Positions 26,585 to 35,339 of a DNA stretch of 64,000 bases are shown in pieces. The DNA comes from Propionibacteriaceae bacterium (lineage in GTDB: Bacteria; Actinomycetota; Actinomycetes; Propionibacteriales; Propionibacteriaceae). Position 1 is the first letter of the stretch, and each line of letters starts with the position of its first letter. The position numbers and the translations under genes were made by a program. The stretch spans positions 62,001 to 126,000 of the forward strand of contig JAISCA010000007.1 in assembly GCA_031265875.1 (NCBI GenBank), written 5' to 3'. The notes under the pieces are model-generated. The model was not told where the DNA came from. It worked only from the letters and a program-made list of their open reading frames with translations, and did no database searches.

Positions 26585-29233
26585 ATGACTCAGACGAAGT
26601 ACGTCTATGACCTGTCCGAAGGCGACATGTCGATGAAGCCGCTGCTCGGCGGAAAGGGCGCCGGTATCGCGGAGATGAAGCGCATCGGCGTGCCCGTGCC
26701 GGACGCTTTCACGGTCACGACGCAGGCCTGTGTGGCCGCCATGAACAACAGTGGCGAATGGCCGGATGGTCTGGCCGACCAGGTCGAGGCCGGCCTCAAG
26801 CGCTTGGAGGAGCGCACCGGCAAGGTCCTGGGTTCCCCCACCAATCCGCTACTGGTCTCGGTCCGTTCCGGGGCCGTGATGTCGATGCCAGGCATGATGG
26901 ACACCATCTTGAACCTCGGCATCTCCGATGAGTCGGTCGCCGCCGTGGCCAACCTGGCCGGCAACGAGAGATTCGCTTGGGACTGTTACCGTCGCTTCAT
27001 CCAGATGTACGGCGAAGTGGTCGAGGGGATCGAGTCGCACGTCTTCGAGGACGCCCTGACCGCGCTCAAGGAGGCTCGCGGCGTCGAGTCCGACACCGAT
27101 CTGACGGCCGACGACCTGAAGGGCTTGGTCGAGACCTTCAAGCGGCTCTCCAACGAGGCCCTGGGCGGCGACTGGACCTCCGATCCGCACGAGCAGCTGA
27201 TGCGGGCCGTCAACGCGGTCTTCCGGTCTTGGCTCAATCCCCGGGCCGAGGTCTACCGCCGGGCCAACCACATCTCGCGGGATCTGGGCACGGCCGTCAA
27301 CGTCCAGCAGATGGTCTTCGGCAACCGGGGCGACACCTCCGCCACCGGCGTCTGCTTCTCCCGTAACCCCGCCACCGGCGTCAAGGAGTTGTACGGCGAG
27401 TTCCTGGTCAACGCCCAGGGCGAGGACGTCGTGGCCGGCATCCGGACGCCGCGGCCGCTGGCCGAGATGGAGGAGGTCCTGCCCCAGGCCTTCCACGAGT
27501 TGCTCGACACCATGAAGACCCTGGAACTGCATAACAAAGACATGCAGGACATGGAGTTCACGATCGAGGACGCCAAGCTGTACATGCTGCAGACCCGTAA
27601 CGGCAAGCGGACGGCGGCCGCCGCCGTCAAGACCGCCGTCGACATGGTGGCCGAGGGCCTCATCACCAAGGACGAGGCCATCCTGCGCATCGAACCGGCT
27701 CAGCTGGACGCCCTGCTGCACCCCGGCATCGACCCCAAGAACACGGCCAAGCCGGTCACCAAGGGCCTGCCGGCCTCGCCCGGCGCGGCCGTCGGCGGGC
27801 TCAGCTTCTCGGCTGACGACGCCGCCGCCAAGGGCGGCCGGGGCGAGAAGGTCATCCTCTGCCGCTTCGAGACCACGCCGGACGACATCCACGGCGTGAT
27901 GGTCGCCCAAGGCGTCCTGACCGCCCATGGCGGCATGACCTCGCACGCCGCCGTGGTGGCGCGCGGCATGGGTATCACCTGTGTGGCCGGGGCCAAGGGC
28001 ATCAAGATCGATCTGGTGGCCAAGACCCTCACCATCGGCGACGTGGTCTACCAGGAGGGCGACGTCATCACCCTCAACGGTTCGACCGGCGAGGTCTTCG
28101 CCGGCGCCTTGGAGCTGGTGCCGCCTAGCATCAACGAGGACTTCCAGCAGGTCGTCGGCTGGGCCGACGAGGTCCGTCGGCTCGGGGTCCGGGCCAACGC
28201 CGAGAACTTCGAGGACGCCTCCAAGGCGCGCGAGTTGGGGGCCGAGGGCATCGGACTGTGCCGCACCGAGCACATGTTCATGGTGGCCGACCGCTTGCCG
28301 GCCGTGCGCCGGATGATCCTGTCCGGCTCGGACGAGGAGCGGGCCGGTGTGCTGGCCGAGATCCTGCCCATGCAGCAGGCCGACTTCGAAGAGATCTTCA
28401 CCGCCATGAAGGGCTTGCCGGTGACGGTGCGCCTGCTCGATCCGCCGCTGCACGAGTTCCTGCCCAATCTGGTCGATCAGTCGCTGCTGGTGCAGAAGCT
28501 GGAGCTGACCGGGGCGCCGGCCGAGGAGATCGAGCGCGAGACCGCTCTGTTGGCCCAGGTCAAGCGTCTGCACGAGCAGAACCCGATGCTGGGCACCCGC
28601 GGATGCCGGCTGGGCCTGCTCTGGCCGGGTATCCCGGAGATGCAGACCCGCGCCATCATCCGGGCCGCCTTGGCCGTGCTGGCGCGCGAGGGCCAGACCG
28701 TCGGGGTCGAGATCATGGTCCCGCTGGTGGCGTTGAAGGCCGAGCTGGTCAACCAGCGCGACATCGTCGAGCGGACGGTCGAAGAGGAGTTCGCCGCCGC
28801 CGGCCAGCGTCTGGATTACACCGTCGGCACCATGATCGAGCTGCCCCGGGCGGCCGTGGTGGCCGATCAGATCGCCGAGGTGGCCGACTTCTTCAGCTTC
28901 GGCACCAACGACTTGACCCAGACCACCATCGGCATCTCGCGCGACGACGCCGAGCAGGGCTTCCTGCAGTCGTACGTCGACCGCGAGATCATGGAGCGCA
29001 ACCCCTTCGAGTCGATCGACGTCGACGGCGTCGGCGGCATGGTCGCCTTGGGCGTCAAGAACGGCCGCACCACCAAGCCCGGTCTCAAGACCGGCGTCTG
29101 CGGCGAGCACGGCGGCGACCCCGACTCGATCGAGTTCTTCCACAAGACCGGTCTGGACTACGTCTCCTGCTCGCCCTTCCGCGTGCCGATCGCCCGTCTG
29201 GCGGCCGCCCGCGCCCAGTTGCTGTACGGCTGA
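26585..29233 (+). CDS. ppdK: pyruvate, phosphate dikinase
   Basis: Interconverts pyruvate + ATP + phosphate and PEP + AMP + pyrophosphate in the cytosol. 882 residues, as in other PPDKs (about 875-900). The N-terminal ATP-grasp domain opens with LLGGKGAGIAEM; the swivelling phosphohistidine domain has GGMTSHAAVVARG with the catalytic His near residue 454; the PEP-binding TIM barrel has GLCRTEHMF, GTRGCRLG and the C-terminal TGVCGEHGGDP with the catalytic Cys. In propionibacteria it works with pyrophosphate-dependent glycolysis and gluconeogenesis from lactate or pyruvate. Monocistronic by position, with a long upstream region and a strong terminator. Confidence 0.97.
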   Translation: MTQTKYVYDLSEGDMSMKPLLGGKGAGIAEMKRIGVPVPDAFTVTTQACVAAMNNSGEWPDGLADQVEAGLKRLEERTGKVLGSPTNPLLVSVRSGAVMSMPGMMDTILNLGISDESVAAVANLAGNERFAWDCYRRFIQMYGEVVEGIESHVFEDALTALKEARGVESDTDLTADDLKGLVETFKRLSNEALGGDWTSDPHEQLMRAVNAVFRSWLNPRAEVYRRANHISRDLGTAVNVQQMVFGNRGDTSATGVCFSRNPATGVKELYGEFLVNAQGEDVVAGIRTPRPLAEMEEVLPQAFHELLDTMKTLELHNKDMQDMEFTIEDAKLYMLQTRNGKRTAAAAVKTAVDMVAEGLITKDEAILRIEPAQLDALLHPGIDPKNTAKPVTKGLPASPGAAVGGLSFSADDAAAKGGRGEKVILCRFETTPDDIHGVMVAQGVLTAHGGMTSHAAVVARGMGITCVAGAKGIKIDLVAKTLTIGDVVYQEGDVITLNGSTGEVFAGALELVPPSINEDFQQVVGWADEVRRLGVRANAENFEDASKARELGAEGIGLCRTEHMFMVADRLPAVRRMILSGSDEERAGVLAEILPMQQADFEEIFTAMKGLPVTVRLLDPPLHEFLPNLVDQSLLVQKLELTGAPAEEIERETALLAQVKRLHEQNPMLGTRGCRLGLLWPGIPEMQTRAIIRAALAVLAREGQTVGVEIMVPLVALKAELVNQRDIVERTVEEEFAAAGQRLDYTVGTMIELPRAAVVADQIAEVADFFSFGTNDLTQTTIGISRDDAEQGFLQSYVDREIMERNPFESIDVDGVGGMVALGVKNGRTTKPGLKTGVCGEHGGDPDSIEFFHKTGLDYVSCSPFRVPIARLAAARAQLLYG

Positions 29234-29281
29234 GCCGGGGACGGGTCGACCTCGGCCCGCTCGCGCATCAACGCATGAACA

Positions 29282-29314
29282 CGGTTGGCCCGGAGCTAAG
29301 CTCCGGGCCAACCG
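29282..29314 (+). terminator. ppdK terminator hairpin
   Basis: A perfect 15-bp stem, CGGTTGGCCCGGAGC with its complement, and a 3-base TAA loop, 48 bp after the ppdK stop codon and followed by GTCATTT. Intrinsic-terminator geometry with a weak T stretch. Confidence 0.8.
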
Positions 29315-29425
29315 GTCATTTCCGGGCGGGAGCTCAGGGCGGAAGCCCCTTACACAGGGTGGGAGCGCCGTCGCTCGTCCCGTAACCCATCGGTCGCTCC
29401 CACCCCGTCGCCGATCGAGCACCTA

Positions 29426-29550
29426 GACACGATTGAGGCGAACGTCGAGCGCTCGCGCTCGTGAGTGAGCCGATTGAGTGTTTGAGACTCGTCAGAGTCC
29501 AACGACCACCGATACGCCGAAGCAACTGTCGTAACTCTCCGCTCGCGTGG
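29426..29550 (+). repeat. 125-bp dispersed intergenic repeat, copy 2
   Basis: Same element as 20211-20336, from GACACGATTGAGGCGAACGT to CCGCTCGCGTGG. The last part (29502-29550, ACGACCACCGATACGCC onward) recurs in inverted orientation at 30335-30381, so dcd sits between an inverted pair. Confidence 0.75.
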
Positions 29551-29661
29551 AGGCCTTGGGCCGAGCGAGCGGTTGCCGTATGGGCCCGGAGGCGGTGAGA
29601 TGGGGAGACGGTCCAGTGCGAGAGACTGGCCGTTGGCGTCGTACCACCCGAGGAGGGCTAA

Positions 29662-30240
29662 ATGCTGCTGAGTGACCGTGACATCCGGGCCGCCGTGGCG
29701 GCTGGGCGGGTCGAGTTGGACCCCTACGACCCCGACATGGTCCAACCGTCCAGCATCGATGTCCGCTTGGACCGGCTCTTCCGCGTCTTCGAGAACCGTA
29801 AGTACTCCCACATCGACCCCTCGGTCGAACAGCCCGACCTGACCAGCCAGGTGCGCTGCGGGGAGGACGAGGCCTTCGTCCTGCATCCGGGCGAGTTCGT
29901 GTTGGGAGCGACTTACGAGCGGGTGCGTCTGGGCGACGATCTGGCCGCCCGGCTGGAGGGCAAGTCCAGTCTGGGCCGGTTGGGCTTGCTGACCCACTCC
30001 ACGGCCGGTTTCGTCGATCCCGGTTTCGAGGGGCACATCACCTTGGAGCTGTCCAACGTCGCCACCTTGCCGATCAAGCTCTGGCCCGGTATGAAGATCG
30101 GCCAGCTCTGTTTCTTCGCCCTCACCAGCCCGGCCCAGTCGCCCTACGGCAGTGGCGCCAACGCCAACCGCTACCAAGGCCAGCGCGGCCCCACCCCGTC
30201 CCGCGGCTACCTCAATTTCCACCGCAGCCAGATCCCCTGA
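29662..30240 (+). CDS. dcd: dCTP deaminase (possibly bifunctional with dUTPase)
   Basis: 192-residue trimeric nucleotide hydrolase that deaminates dCTP to dUTP for dTMP synthesis; actinobacterial members such as that of Mycobacterium tuberculosis also hydrolyse dUTP to dUMP. Family blocks are [11 protein letters not shown] at the start, [30 protein letters not shown] with the catalytic Glu just before (LEGKSS, about residue 98-104), [13 protein letters not shown], and the C-terminal [11 protein letters not shown] that closes over the triphosphate. GAGGAGGG precedes the ATG. It is alone between two repeat-bearing spacers. Confidence 0.96.
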   Translation: MLLSDRDIRAAVAAGRVELDPYDPDMVQPSSIDVRLDRLFRVFENRKYSHIDPSVEQPDLTSQVRCGEDEAFVLHPGEFVLGATYERVRLGDDLAARLEGKSSLGRLGLLTHSTAGFVDPGFEGHITLELSNVATLPIKLWPGMKIGQLCFFALTSPAQSPYGSGANANRYQGQRGPTPSRGYLNFHRSQIP

Positions 30241-30334
30241 CCGCCGCCTAGAGCGGCCCAGTCCGGCCCCCTACGGTCCCACGCTGGGACGGTTGTGGAC
30301 GATCGTCGTAAACGCACGCTCGGCTGACGGCTCT

Positions 30335-30381
30335 CACGAGAGCGAGAGTTAGGACAGTTGCTTTGGCGTATCGGTGGTCGT
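30335..30381 (-). repeat. inverted partial copy of the dispersed repeat downstream of dcd
   Basis: Read on the minus strand, it repeats ACGACCACCGATACGCC, then AAAGCAACTGTCCTAACTCT, matching 29502-29550 with few differences. Adjacent sequence up to 30416 resembles fragments at 3944, 50155 and 57483. Confidence 0.7.
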
Positions 30382-30441
30382 AACCGCTCGCCCGACGACT
30401 GGGGTGGGCGCCGCCGGTCCCGGGCTGGCCTGGGGCCAGGT

Positions 30442-30879
30442 CTAACGGCGGCTCGAGGTGGTCGGCGCGGGCTGGCGGAAGAGACGGTCGACTGAGACCG
30501 CGCCGGCGCCGTAGGCCACTAGGACCAGGCCCAGCAGGATCAGCGCGGCGGAGTACTCCCAGCCGCCCTGGCTGACGAAGAAGCCGTTCGGCCAGCTCAG
30601 CCACAGGATGGTCATGACGAACTCGGCCACGCAGGCCGCCGCCACCAGGCGGGTCAGGGCGCCGAGAGCGAGTAGGACCCCGCCGCCCAACTCCAGCACG
30701 ATGGCGGCCCAGACCAGGATCTTGGGTTGGATCAGGCCGGCTTGGGTCAGCCGCTCGATCTGGGCCGAGACTCCCGGATCGGCTAGATGGCGCCACCCGT
30801 GCAACACCATGACAGCGGCTAAGCCGAGCCGGACCACTAGTAGTACGGCCTCCTGCGAGCCGAGTGTGAAGCTCTTCAC
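30442..30879 (-). CDS. DoxX family membrane protein
   Basis: 145 residues with four hydrophobic segments (about 9-26, 54-72, 75-97, 106-128), the size and layout of DoxX/DoxD-like proteins. N-terminal VLLVVRLGLAAVMVLHGWRH and the GGVLLALG segment are typical. Some relatives have roles in thiosulfate oxidation or redox defence (the mycobacterial membrane-associated oxidoreductase complex), but no partner gene is adjacent, so the role is open. GAAAGGATCGTC precedes the ATG. Confidence 0.85.
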   Translation of the reverse strand: MKSFTLGSQEAVLLVVRLGLAAVMVLHGWRHLADPGVSAQIERLTQAGLIQPKILVWAAIVLELGGGVLLALGALTRLVAAACVAEFVMTILWLSWPNGFFVSQGGWEYSAALILLGLVLVAYGAGAVSVDRLFRQPAPTTSSRR

Positions 30880-30959
30880 GACGATCCTTTCTTCGACGCG
30901 GTCTGTGGGTCGGGGGCGGTACCTATCACGCTACTCGTTGACCAGCTCCCAACCGGGCA

Positions 30960-31071
30960 GACACGACTGAGGCGAACGTCGAGCGCTGGCGCTCGTAAGG
31001 GAGCCGATTGAGTGTTTGAGACGCGGCAGCGTCAGATAGACACGACTGAGGCGAACGTCGAGCGCTGGCGG
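30960..31071 (+). repeat. dispersed intergenic repeat, copy 3 with a truncated tandem copy
   Basis: 30960-31035 repeats the first 75 bp of the element at 20211 and 29426 (GACACGACTGAGGCGAACGT onward), and 31039-31071 starts the same element again (GACACGACTGAGGCGAACGT, then CGAGCGCTGGCG) before breaking off. The two starts are about 79 bp apart. Confidence 0.75.
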
Positions 31072-31599
31072 ACGGCTGGACTGGGAGATGTCTGCCCTGG
31101 CTCCCGGCGGGGCCGGGTGGGGACGGTAGTGGTCTGACGGGGGACGCACGACTTACTCACAGTGCGTTTGAGGCCCCTGGGGCCAATTTCCGGCGGTCCC
31201 GCATCGGGTCGCGACCAGGCGGCCCGGGTGGGGATGTAGTCGATTAATAAAGTTAACTAGCGTACTAAAGTGACTAAATCAGCCAAGTTAACTTGGGTAG
31301 AGCTGGGGCCGGGTCAACCATGATGACTTGCCTCAGGCGGGGATCGGGACGTCCCCAAGCGGCGGCCCAGGCGGGGACCGGGTTAAGCAACTTCATCTGT
31401 GGACGGACCGCGGGCTGGCTGTGGGCGGGGCGGACCTCTCGTCCGCAAGATCGCTTGTGCCACCTCTAAGAAGGTCCGGCGCAGGGGTGGAACCGACCTG
31501 GGCCAGGGCCCGTCAGTGCCGGTATGGTGTGCCCTGTGATACGGGTCGTACCGCCATTTTCATCGGCCCTCCGGCCGTCCATCGGCTGCGAGGTGGCAT
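31072..31599. promoter_or_regulatory. upstream region of the phosphate transporter with an AT-rich island
   Basis: No gene is supported; a 98-residue frame at 31328 has no recognisable feature and is probably chance. The notable part is 31240-31300, an AT-rich island in otherwise about 70% GC sequence. It holds AAGTTAACTA at 31250-31259 and the palindrome AAGTTAACTT at 31285-31294, 35 bp apart, possible operators for the pit gene. A short stem CTCACAGTGCG / CGCACG occurs near 31145. Confidence 0.45.
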
Positions 31600-33027
31600 A
31601 TGCCGATTGAGGCGATGGTCGTAGTCGTCGTGATCACGGCCTTGGTGTTCGATTTCACCAATGGCTTCCACGACTCGGCCAACGCCATGGCGACGGCGGT
31701 CGCCACGGGCGCGTACAAGCCGAAGCGAGCCGTCCTGCTGGCCGCCGTCATGAACTTGATCGGGGCCTGTCTGTCCACCGAGGTGGCCCGCACCATCTCC
31801 CACGGCATCGTGGACGACTCCTTGGTCACGGTCGAGATGGTCTTCGCCGGGTTGGTCGGGGCCATCCTGTGGAATTTGGTGACTTGGCTGCTGGGTCTGC
31901 CGTCGAGTTCGTCGCACGCCATGTTCGGCGGTCTGATCGGGGCCGTCGTGGTGATGGCCGGCGTCAGCGGCATCCATCCCGGCGTGATCCTGTCGAAGAT
32001 TCTGTTGCCGGCCCTGGTCGCCCCAGTGGTGGCCGGAGTGGCCTCATACGGCGCCACCAAGATCGCCTATCGCAGTTTCCGGGACGCCAGCAAGGGCAGC
32101 AAGAAGCGATTCCGAACCGGGCAACGCGCCTCCTCTCTGATGGTGGCTCTGGCCCACGGCACCTCGGACGGCCAGAAGACCATGGGCGTCATCACCTTGG
32201 TGCTGGTGGCCGGGGGCATGCAGACGCCGGGCACGGCCCCGCACTGGTGGGTCATCGGGGCGGCCGGATTGGCCATCGCGGCCGGCACCTACTCCGGCGG
32301 CTGGCGCATCATGCGGACCATGGGCAAGGGCATGGCCGACATCGAGGGCCCGCAGGGCTTCGCGGCCGAGACCTCGGCCATGGCCGCCATCTTGGCCTCC
32401 TCCCATTTCGGCTTCGGCCTGTCCACCACTCACGTCGTCTCCGGCGCCGTCATGGGCACCGGCTTGGGCCGCACCCCGGACCAGGTGCGCTGGAACACGG
32501 CCGGCCGCATGGGCATCGGCTGGCTCATGACGCTGCCGGCCTCCGCCCTGGTCGGGGCCGGGGCCGCCCTGCTGGCCCACCAGGGCGTCTGGGGCTTCGG
32601 CTTGGTGGTCGCCATCCTGGTGGCCGCCGCCGGCGCCATCAAGGTCATCAGCAACCGCAACCACGTCTCCAGCGACAACGTCAACGACGACCACGAGGTC
32701 CGGGTCTTCGGCAAGTCCGACAAAGCCATCCCGACCACCACCCAAGGCGCCCTGGCCACGCCCTTGGCCCCCTCCCTGCCCAAGGGCATCACCCCCGAGC
32801 ACCCCCTGGCCGCCACCCCCCTGGTCCTGACCCGATTGAAGAAGCCCAAGTCCAAGAAGGGCAAACCCAAGCCCGTCTCGCCCCACCAAGCCCCCCTGCC
32901 CGGCTTGGCCCCCCCGCCCGACCCAGTGGATTCGGACCCGGTGGACCCCGCCGCCCCAGTCGACGTGGTTGGCCGGGCCGACTCAGAGAACCGGTTAGAG
33001 CCGGTGGCCGGGGAGGAGCGGCCGTGA
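31600..33027 (+). CDS. pitA: PiT family inorganic phosphate transporter
   Basis: 475-residue low-affinity phosphate (metal-phosphate) permease. The duplicated PiT signature is visible: FTNGFHDSANAMATAVATGA near residue 20 and the second half with FGFGLSTTHVVSGAVMGTG near 270, plus SSSHAMFGGLIGA. About ten hydrophobic segments; a hydrophilic loop around 165-185 and a Lys/Pro/Asp-rich cytoplasmic tail after residue 370. The ATG at 31600 follows GAGGTGG. The stop overlaps the GTG of a small membrane protein gene (GTGA), so the pair is co-translated. Confidence 0.94.
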   Translation: MPIEAMVVVVVITALVFDFTNGFHDSANAMATAVATGAYKPKRAVLLAAVMNLIGACLSTEVARTISHGIVDDSLVTVEMVFAGLVGAILWNLVTWLLGLPSSSSHAMFGGLIGAVVVMAGVSGIHPGVILSKILLPALVAPVVAGVASYGATKIAYRSFRDASKGSKKRFRTGQRASSLMVALAHGTSDGQKTMGVITLVLVAGGMQTPGTAPHWWVIGAAGLAIAAGTYSGGWRIMRTMGKGMADIEGPQGFAAETSAMAAILASSHFGFGLSTTHVVSGAVMGTGLGRTPDQVRWNTAGRMGIGWLMTLPASALVGAGAALLAHQGVWGFGLVVAILVAAAGAIKVISNRNHVSSDNVNDDHEVRVFGKSDKAIPTTTQGALATPLAPSLPKGITPEHPLAATPLVLTRLKKPKSKKGKPKPVSPHQAPLPGLAPPPDPVDSDPVDPAAPVDVVGRADSENRLEPVAGEERP

Positions 33028-33245
33028 ACATCGACTGGTGGGCCCTAGTCCAGGTCTCGATCGTCACCATCGTCGGGGCCATGGCGATCGTGTCCTTGAT
33101 GTCCCTGGCCAACTGGTTCCTGGCCCCCCAAGACGAGGCCGGCTCGACCGTCAGTTGGCGTCGCGTCGGCGGCTACGCCCTGATCGGTCTGATGGGTCTG
33201 ATCGTGGCCTTCGGGATCTACCTGCTGGTGCCCTACTTCCACTGA
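33024..33245 (+). CDS. small two-helix membrane protein coupled to the phosphate transporter
   Basis: 73 residues starting with GTG at 33024, four bases overlapping the transporter stop, with GAGGAG at 33012-33017. Two hydrophobic helices (about 8-32 and 48-70) are separated by a short polar segment. Its position suggests an accessory or stabilising subunit of the phosphate transporter; similar small proteins follow pit genes in other actinobacteria (from memory, not checked). No motif allows a firmer call. Confidence 0.75.
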   Translation: MNIDWWALVQVSIVTIVGAMAIVSLMSLANWFLAPQDEAGSTVSWRRVGGYALIGLMGLIVAFGIYLLVPYFH

Positions 33246-33476
33246 GCGAAGGTTGCCCGGGACGCGCTAGCTGCCGTAACGGCTTTCACTTTCCCAGCCG
33301 AAGAAACTTCGGTCCCAAGATCGTGTCCAAGGCCAGTCGTCGTCTTTCCCAGCGCTGACCGGCGCAGCCCCTGCGGTCCTTCTGGAGCGGTGCGAGGAGG
33401 GGCTGGGAGAGACGATAGGTTTGACTTCGATAATCCATGAATTGCCTCGATCACTCGATGGGGAGGGAGTCGTTCG

Positions 33477-35339
33477 ATGTCGGACGAAAAAATGGTGTTG
33501 GCGGGTGACTTCACACAGCCCACAACACAGGATTGGGATCGCGAGGTCCTGAAGATCTTCAATCGCAAGCGTCCGCCGGGCTCCGAGCTGACGCTGGAAC
33601 AGGCCATGAAACGGTTGACCACGGTCCAGGTTGACGGTTTGGTGATCGATCCGCTGTACACCAAGCCGGACGATCAGGCCATCGGCTACCCCGGCCAGAC
33701 GCCCTTCACGCGCGGTTCCGCCGCGGTCGGCCAGGGCCTCGGCTGGGACGTCGTCGGTCTGCACGAGGACCCGGACCCGGCCCGGTCCCATCAAGCCGTC
33801 TTGGACGACCTGATGGCCGGTTGCACCGGCTTGTGGCTGCGGGTCGACCCGGACGCCGTCCAGGCCCAGGATCTGCCCGCCGTGTTGGCTGGCGTCCAGC
33901 CTCAGGCGGCCTCGATCAGCCTCTCCGGCGCGGCCGATCAGGCCGGCGCCGCCCAAGCCCTGCTCGATTTCTGGACCGCTTCCGGTCAGGTCGGCCAGGT
34001 CTCGGGCAACCTCGGCATCGACCCCTTGGGGGCGGCCGCTCTAACCGGTCAGGCGCCGAACCTGGGGCTCCTGGCCGAGTGGGTGGCCCAGGCCCAAGGC
34101 CTCGGTCGGGTCCGCGCCCTGGTGGTCGACACGCTGGCTTACGACAACGCCGGAGCCGGTGACATCGATCAGTTGGCTTACGCCATCGCCACTGGCATCG
34201 AATACGTCCGCGCCCTGGCCGCCGCCGGGGTCGACGCCGCCACGGCTTTCGATCAGATCGGCTTCCGGGTGGCGGCCACCGCCGACCAGTTCCCCACCAT
34301 CGCCCGCCTGCGCGCTCTGCGTCGTCTGTGGGCCCGGGTGGGCGAGGTCCTGGAGGCGCCCGAGGCCAAGCGAGGAGCGGTCCAGCAGGCGGTCACCAGT
34401 TGGCGCAACATCTCGCGCGACGACCCCTGGGTCAACCTGCTGCGCGGCACCATCGCGGCCTTCGCGGCCGCCGCCGGTGGGGCCGAGGCCATCACCGTGC
34501 TGCCGCACGACACCGCCTACGGGCTGCCGACCAAGTTCTCGCGCCGCCTGGCTCGTAACATCCAATTGCTGGTGGGCGAAGAGTCCCATCTGGGCAAGGT
34601 CAAGGACCCGGCCGGCGGGGCCTGGTTCGTGGAGTCGATCACCGACCAATTGGCCCAGAAGGCCTGGGCTAAGGTGCAGGAGCTGGAAGCGGCCGGCGGT
34701 TTCGCGGCCGTCCTGGCTTCCGGCGCCATCGCCCAGCAGATCGATCAGGTGACGGCCGAGCGGACCAAGCGCCTGGCCACACGCAAGCTTCCCTTGACTG
34801 GCGTCTCGATGTTCCCGAAGCAGGACGAGGAGCCCCTGACCGACTTCGTGCCCCGGCCGCCTCGCCCCGACTGGGCCGGCCTCCAGCCCCGGCGCGACGC
34901 CGAGGTCTTCGAGGCCCTGCGCGATCGCTCGACCGCCCACGCTAAGGCCAGCGGGTCCAAGCCGACCGTGCTGCTGGCCCTCTTGGGGGCGCGGCGTGAC
35001 TTCGGTCCGCGCGAGCAGTTCACGACCAACCTGCTGCTAGTGGCCGGTCTCGACTACCAGCCGCTGGAAGGCCCCAGCCCGGCCCAGATCACCGCCGCCG
35101 CCCAGGAGTTGGGCGCCAGCGTCGTCATCTTGGCCTCGTCCGGCAAGGTTTACGCCGACCAGGCCGAGGCCGCCGCCAGCGCCCTCAAACAGGCCGGTCA
35201 GCCCTACGTCTACATCGCCGGTCGCAAGACCGAGACGAGTGAGGCGGCCCAGGCCCTGATCGACACCGAGTTCTACGACGGCATCGACGTCGTCGCCTTC
35301 CTGACTGAAATCTTGGACCGTTTGGGGGTGGCCAAGTGA
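33477..35339 (+). CDS. mutA: methylmalonyl-CoA mutase small (beta) subunit
   Basis: 620-residue non-catalytic partner of MutB in the heterodimeric methylmalonyl-CoA mutase, which interconverts succinyl-CoA and (R)-methylmalonyl-CoA with adenosylcobalamin. The N-terminal barrel resembles the catalytic subunit but with loss of substrate residues, and the C-terminal flavodoxin-like domain (about 480-615) lacks the DxHxxG cobalamin-binding loop, as expected for the small subunit. GGGAGGGAG precedes the ATG. Its final TGA overlaps the GTG of mutB. First gene of a coupled four-gene operon that drives propionate formation by the Wood-Werkman cycle. No cobalamin riboswitch is evident in the 230-bp leader. 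Confidence 0.95.
   Translation: MSDEKMVLAGDFTQPTTQDWDREVLKIFNRKRPPGSELTLEQAMKRLTTVQVDGLVIDPLYTKPDDQAIGYPGQTPFTRGSAAVGQGLGWDVVGLHEDPDPARSHQAVLDDLMAGCTGLWLRVDPDAVQAQDLPAVLAGVQPQAASISLSGAADQAGAAQALLDFWTASGQVGQVSGNLGIDPLGAAALTGQAPNLGLLAEWVAQAQGLGRVRALVVDTLAYDNAGAGDIDQLAYAIATGIEYVRALAAAGVDAATAFDQIGFRVAATADQFPTIARLRALRRLWARVGEVLEAPEAKRGAVQQAVTSWRNISRDDPWVNLLRGTIAAFAAAAGGAEAITVLPHDTAYGLPTKFSRRLARNIQLLVGEESHLGKVKDPAGGAWFVESITDQLAQKAWAKVQELEAAGGFAAVLASGAIAQQIDQVTAERTKRLATRKLPLTGVSMFPKQDEEPLTDFVPRPPRPDWAGLQPRRDAEVFEALRDRSTAHAKASGSKPTVLLALLGARRDFGPREQFTTNLLLVAGLDYQPLEGPSPAQITAAAQELGASVVILASSGKVYADQAEAAASALKQAGQPYVYIAGRKTETSEAAQALIDTEFYDGIDVVAFLTEILDRLGVAK

Noticed and set aside
26849..29422. 857-codon frame antisense to ppdK (and similar long antisense frames at 54965-57286, 2403-3398, 7553-8689)
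   Set aside because: Such frames are a by-product of about 70% GC with codon third positions rich in G/C. They have low-complexity Gly/Asp/Gln/His/Leu composition, no domains and lie opposite certain genes.
31328..31624. 98-codon frame before pitA
   Set aside because: No ribosome binding site, no recognisable sequence; it overlaps the likely promoter and start of pitA.
33246..33476. Cobalamin riboswitch in the mutA leader
   Set aside because: I looked for the conserved B12-box and paired arms in the 230-bp leader and did not find a convincing match. A covariance-model search would decide.
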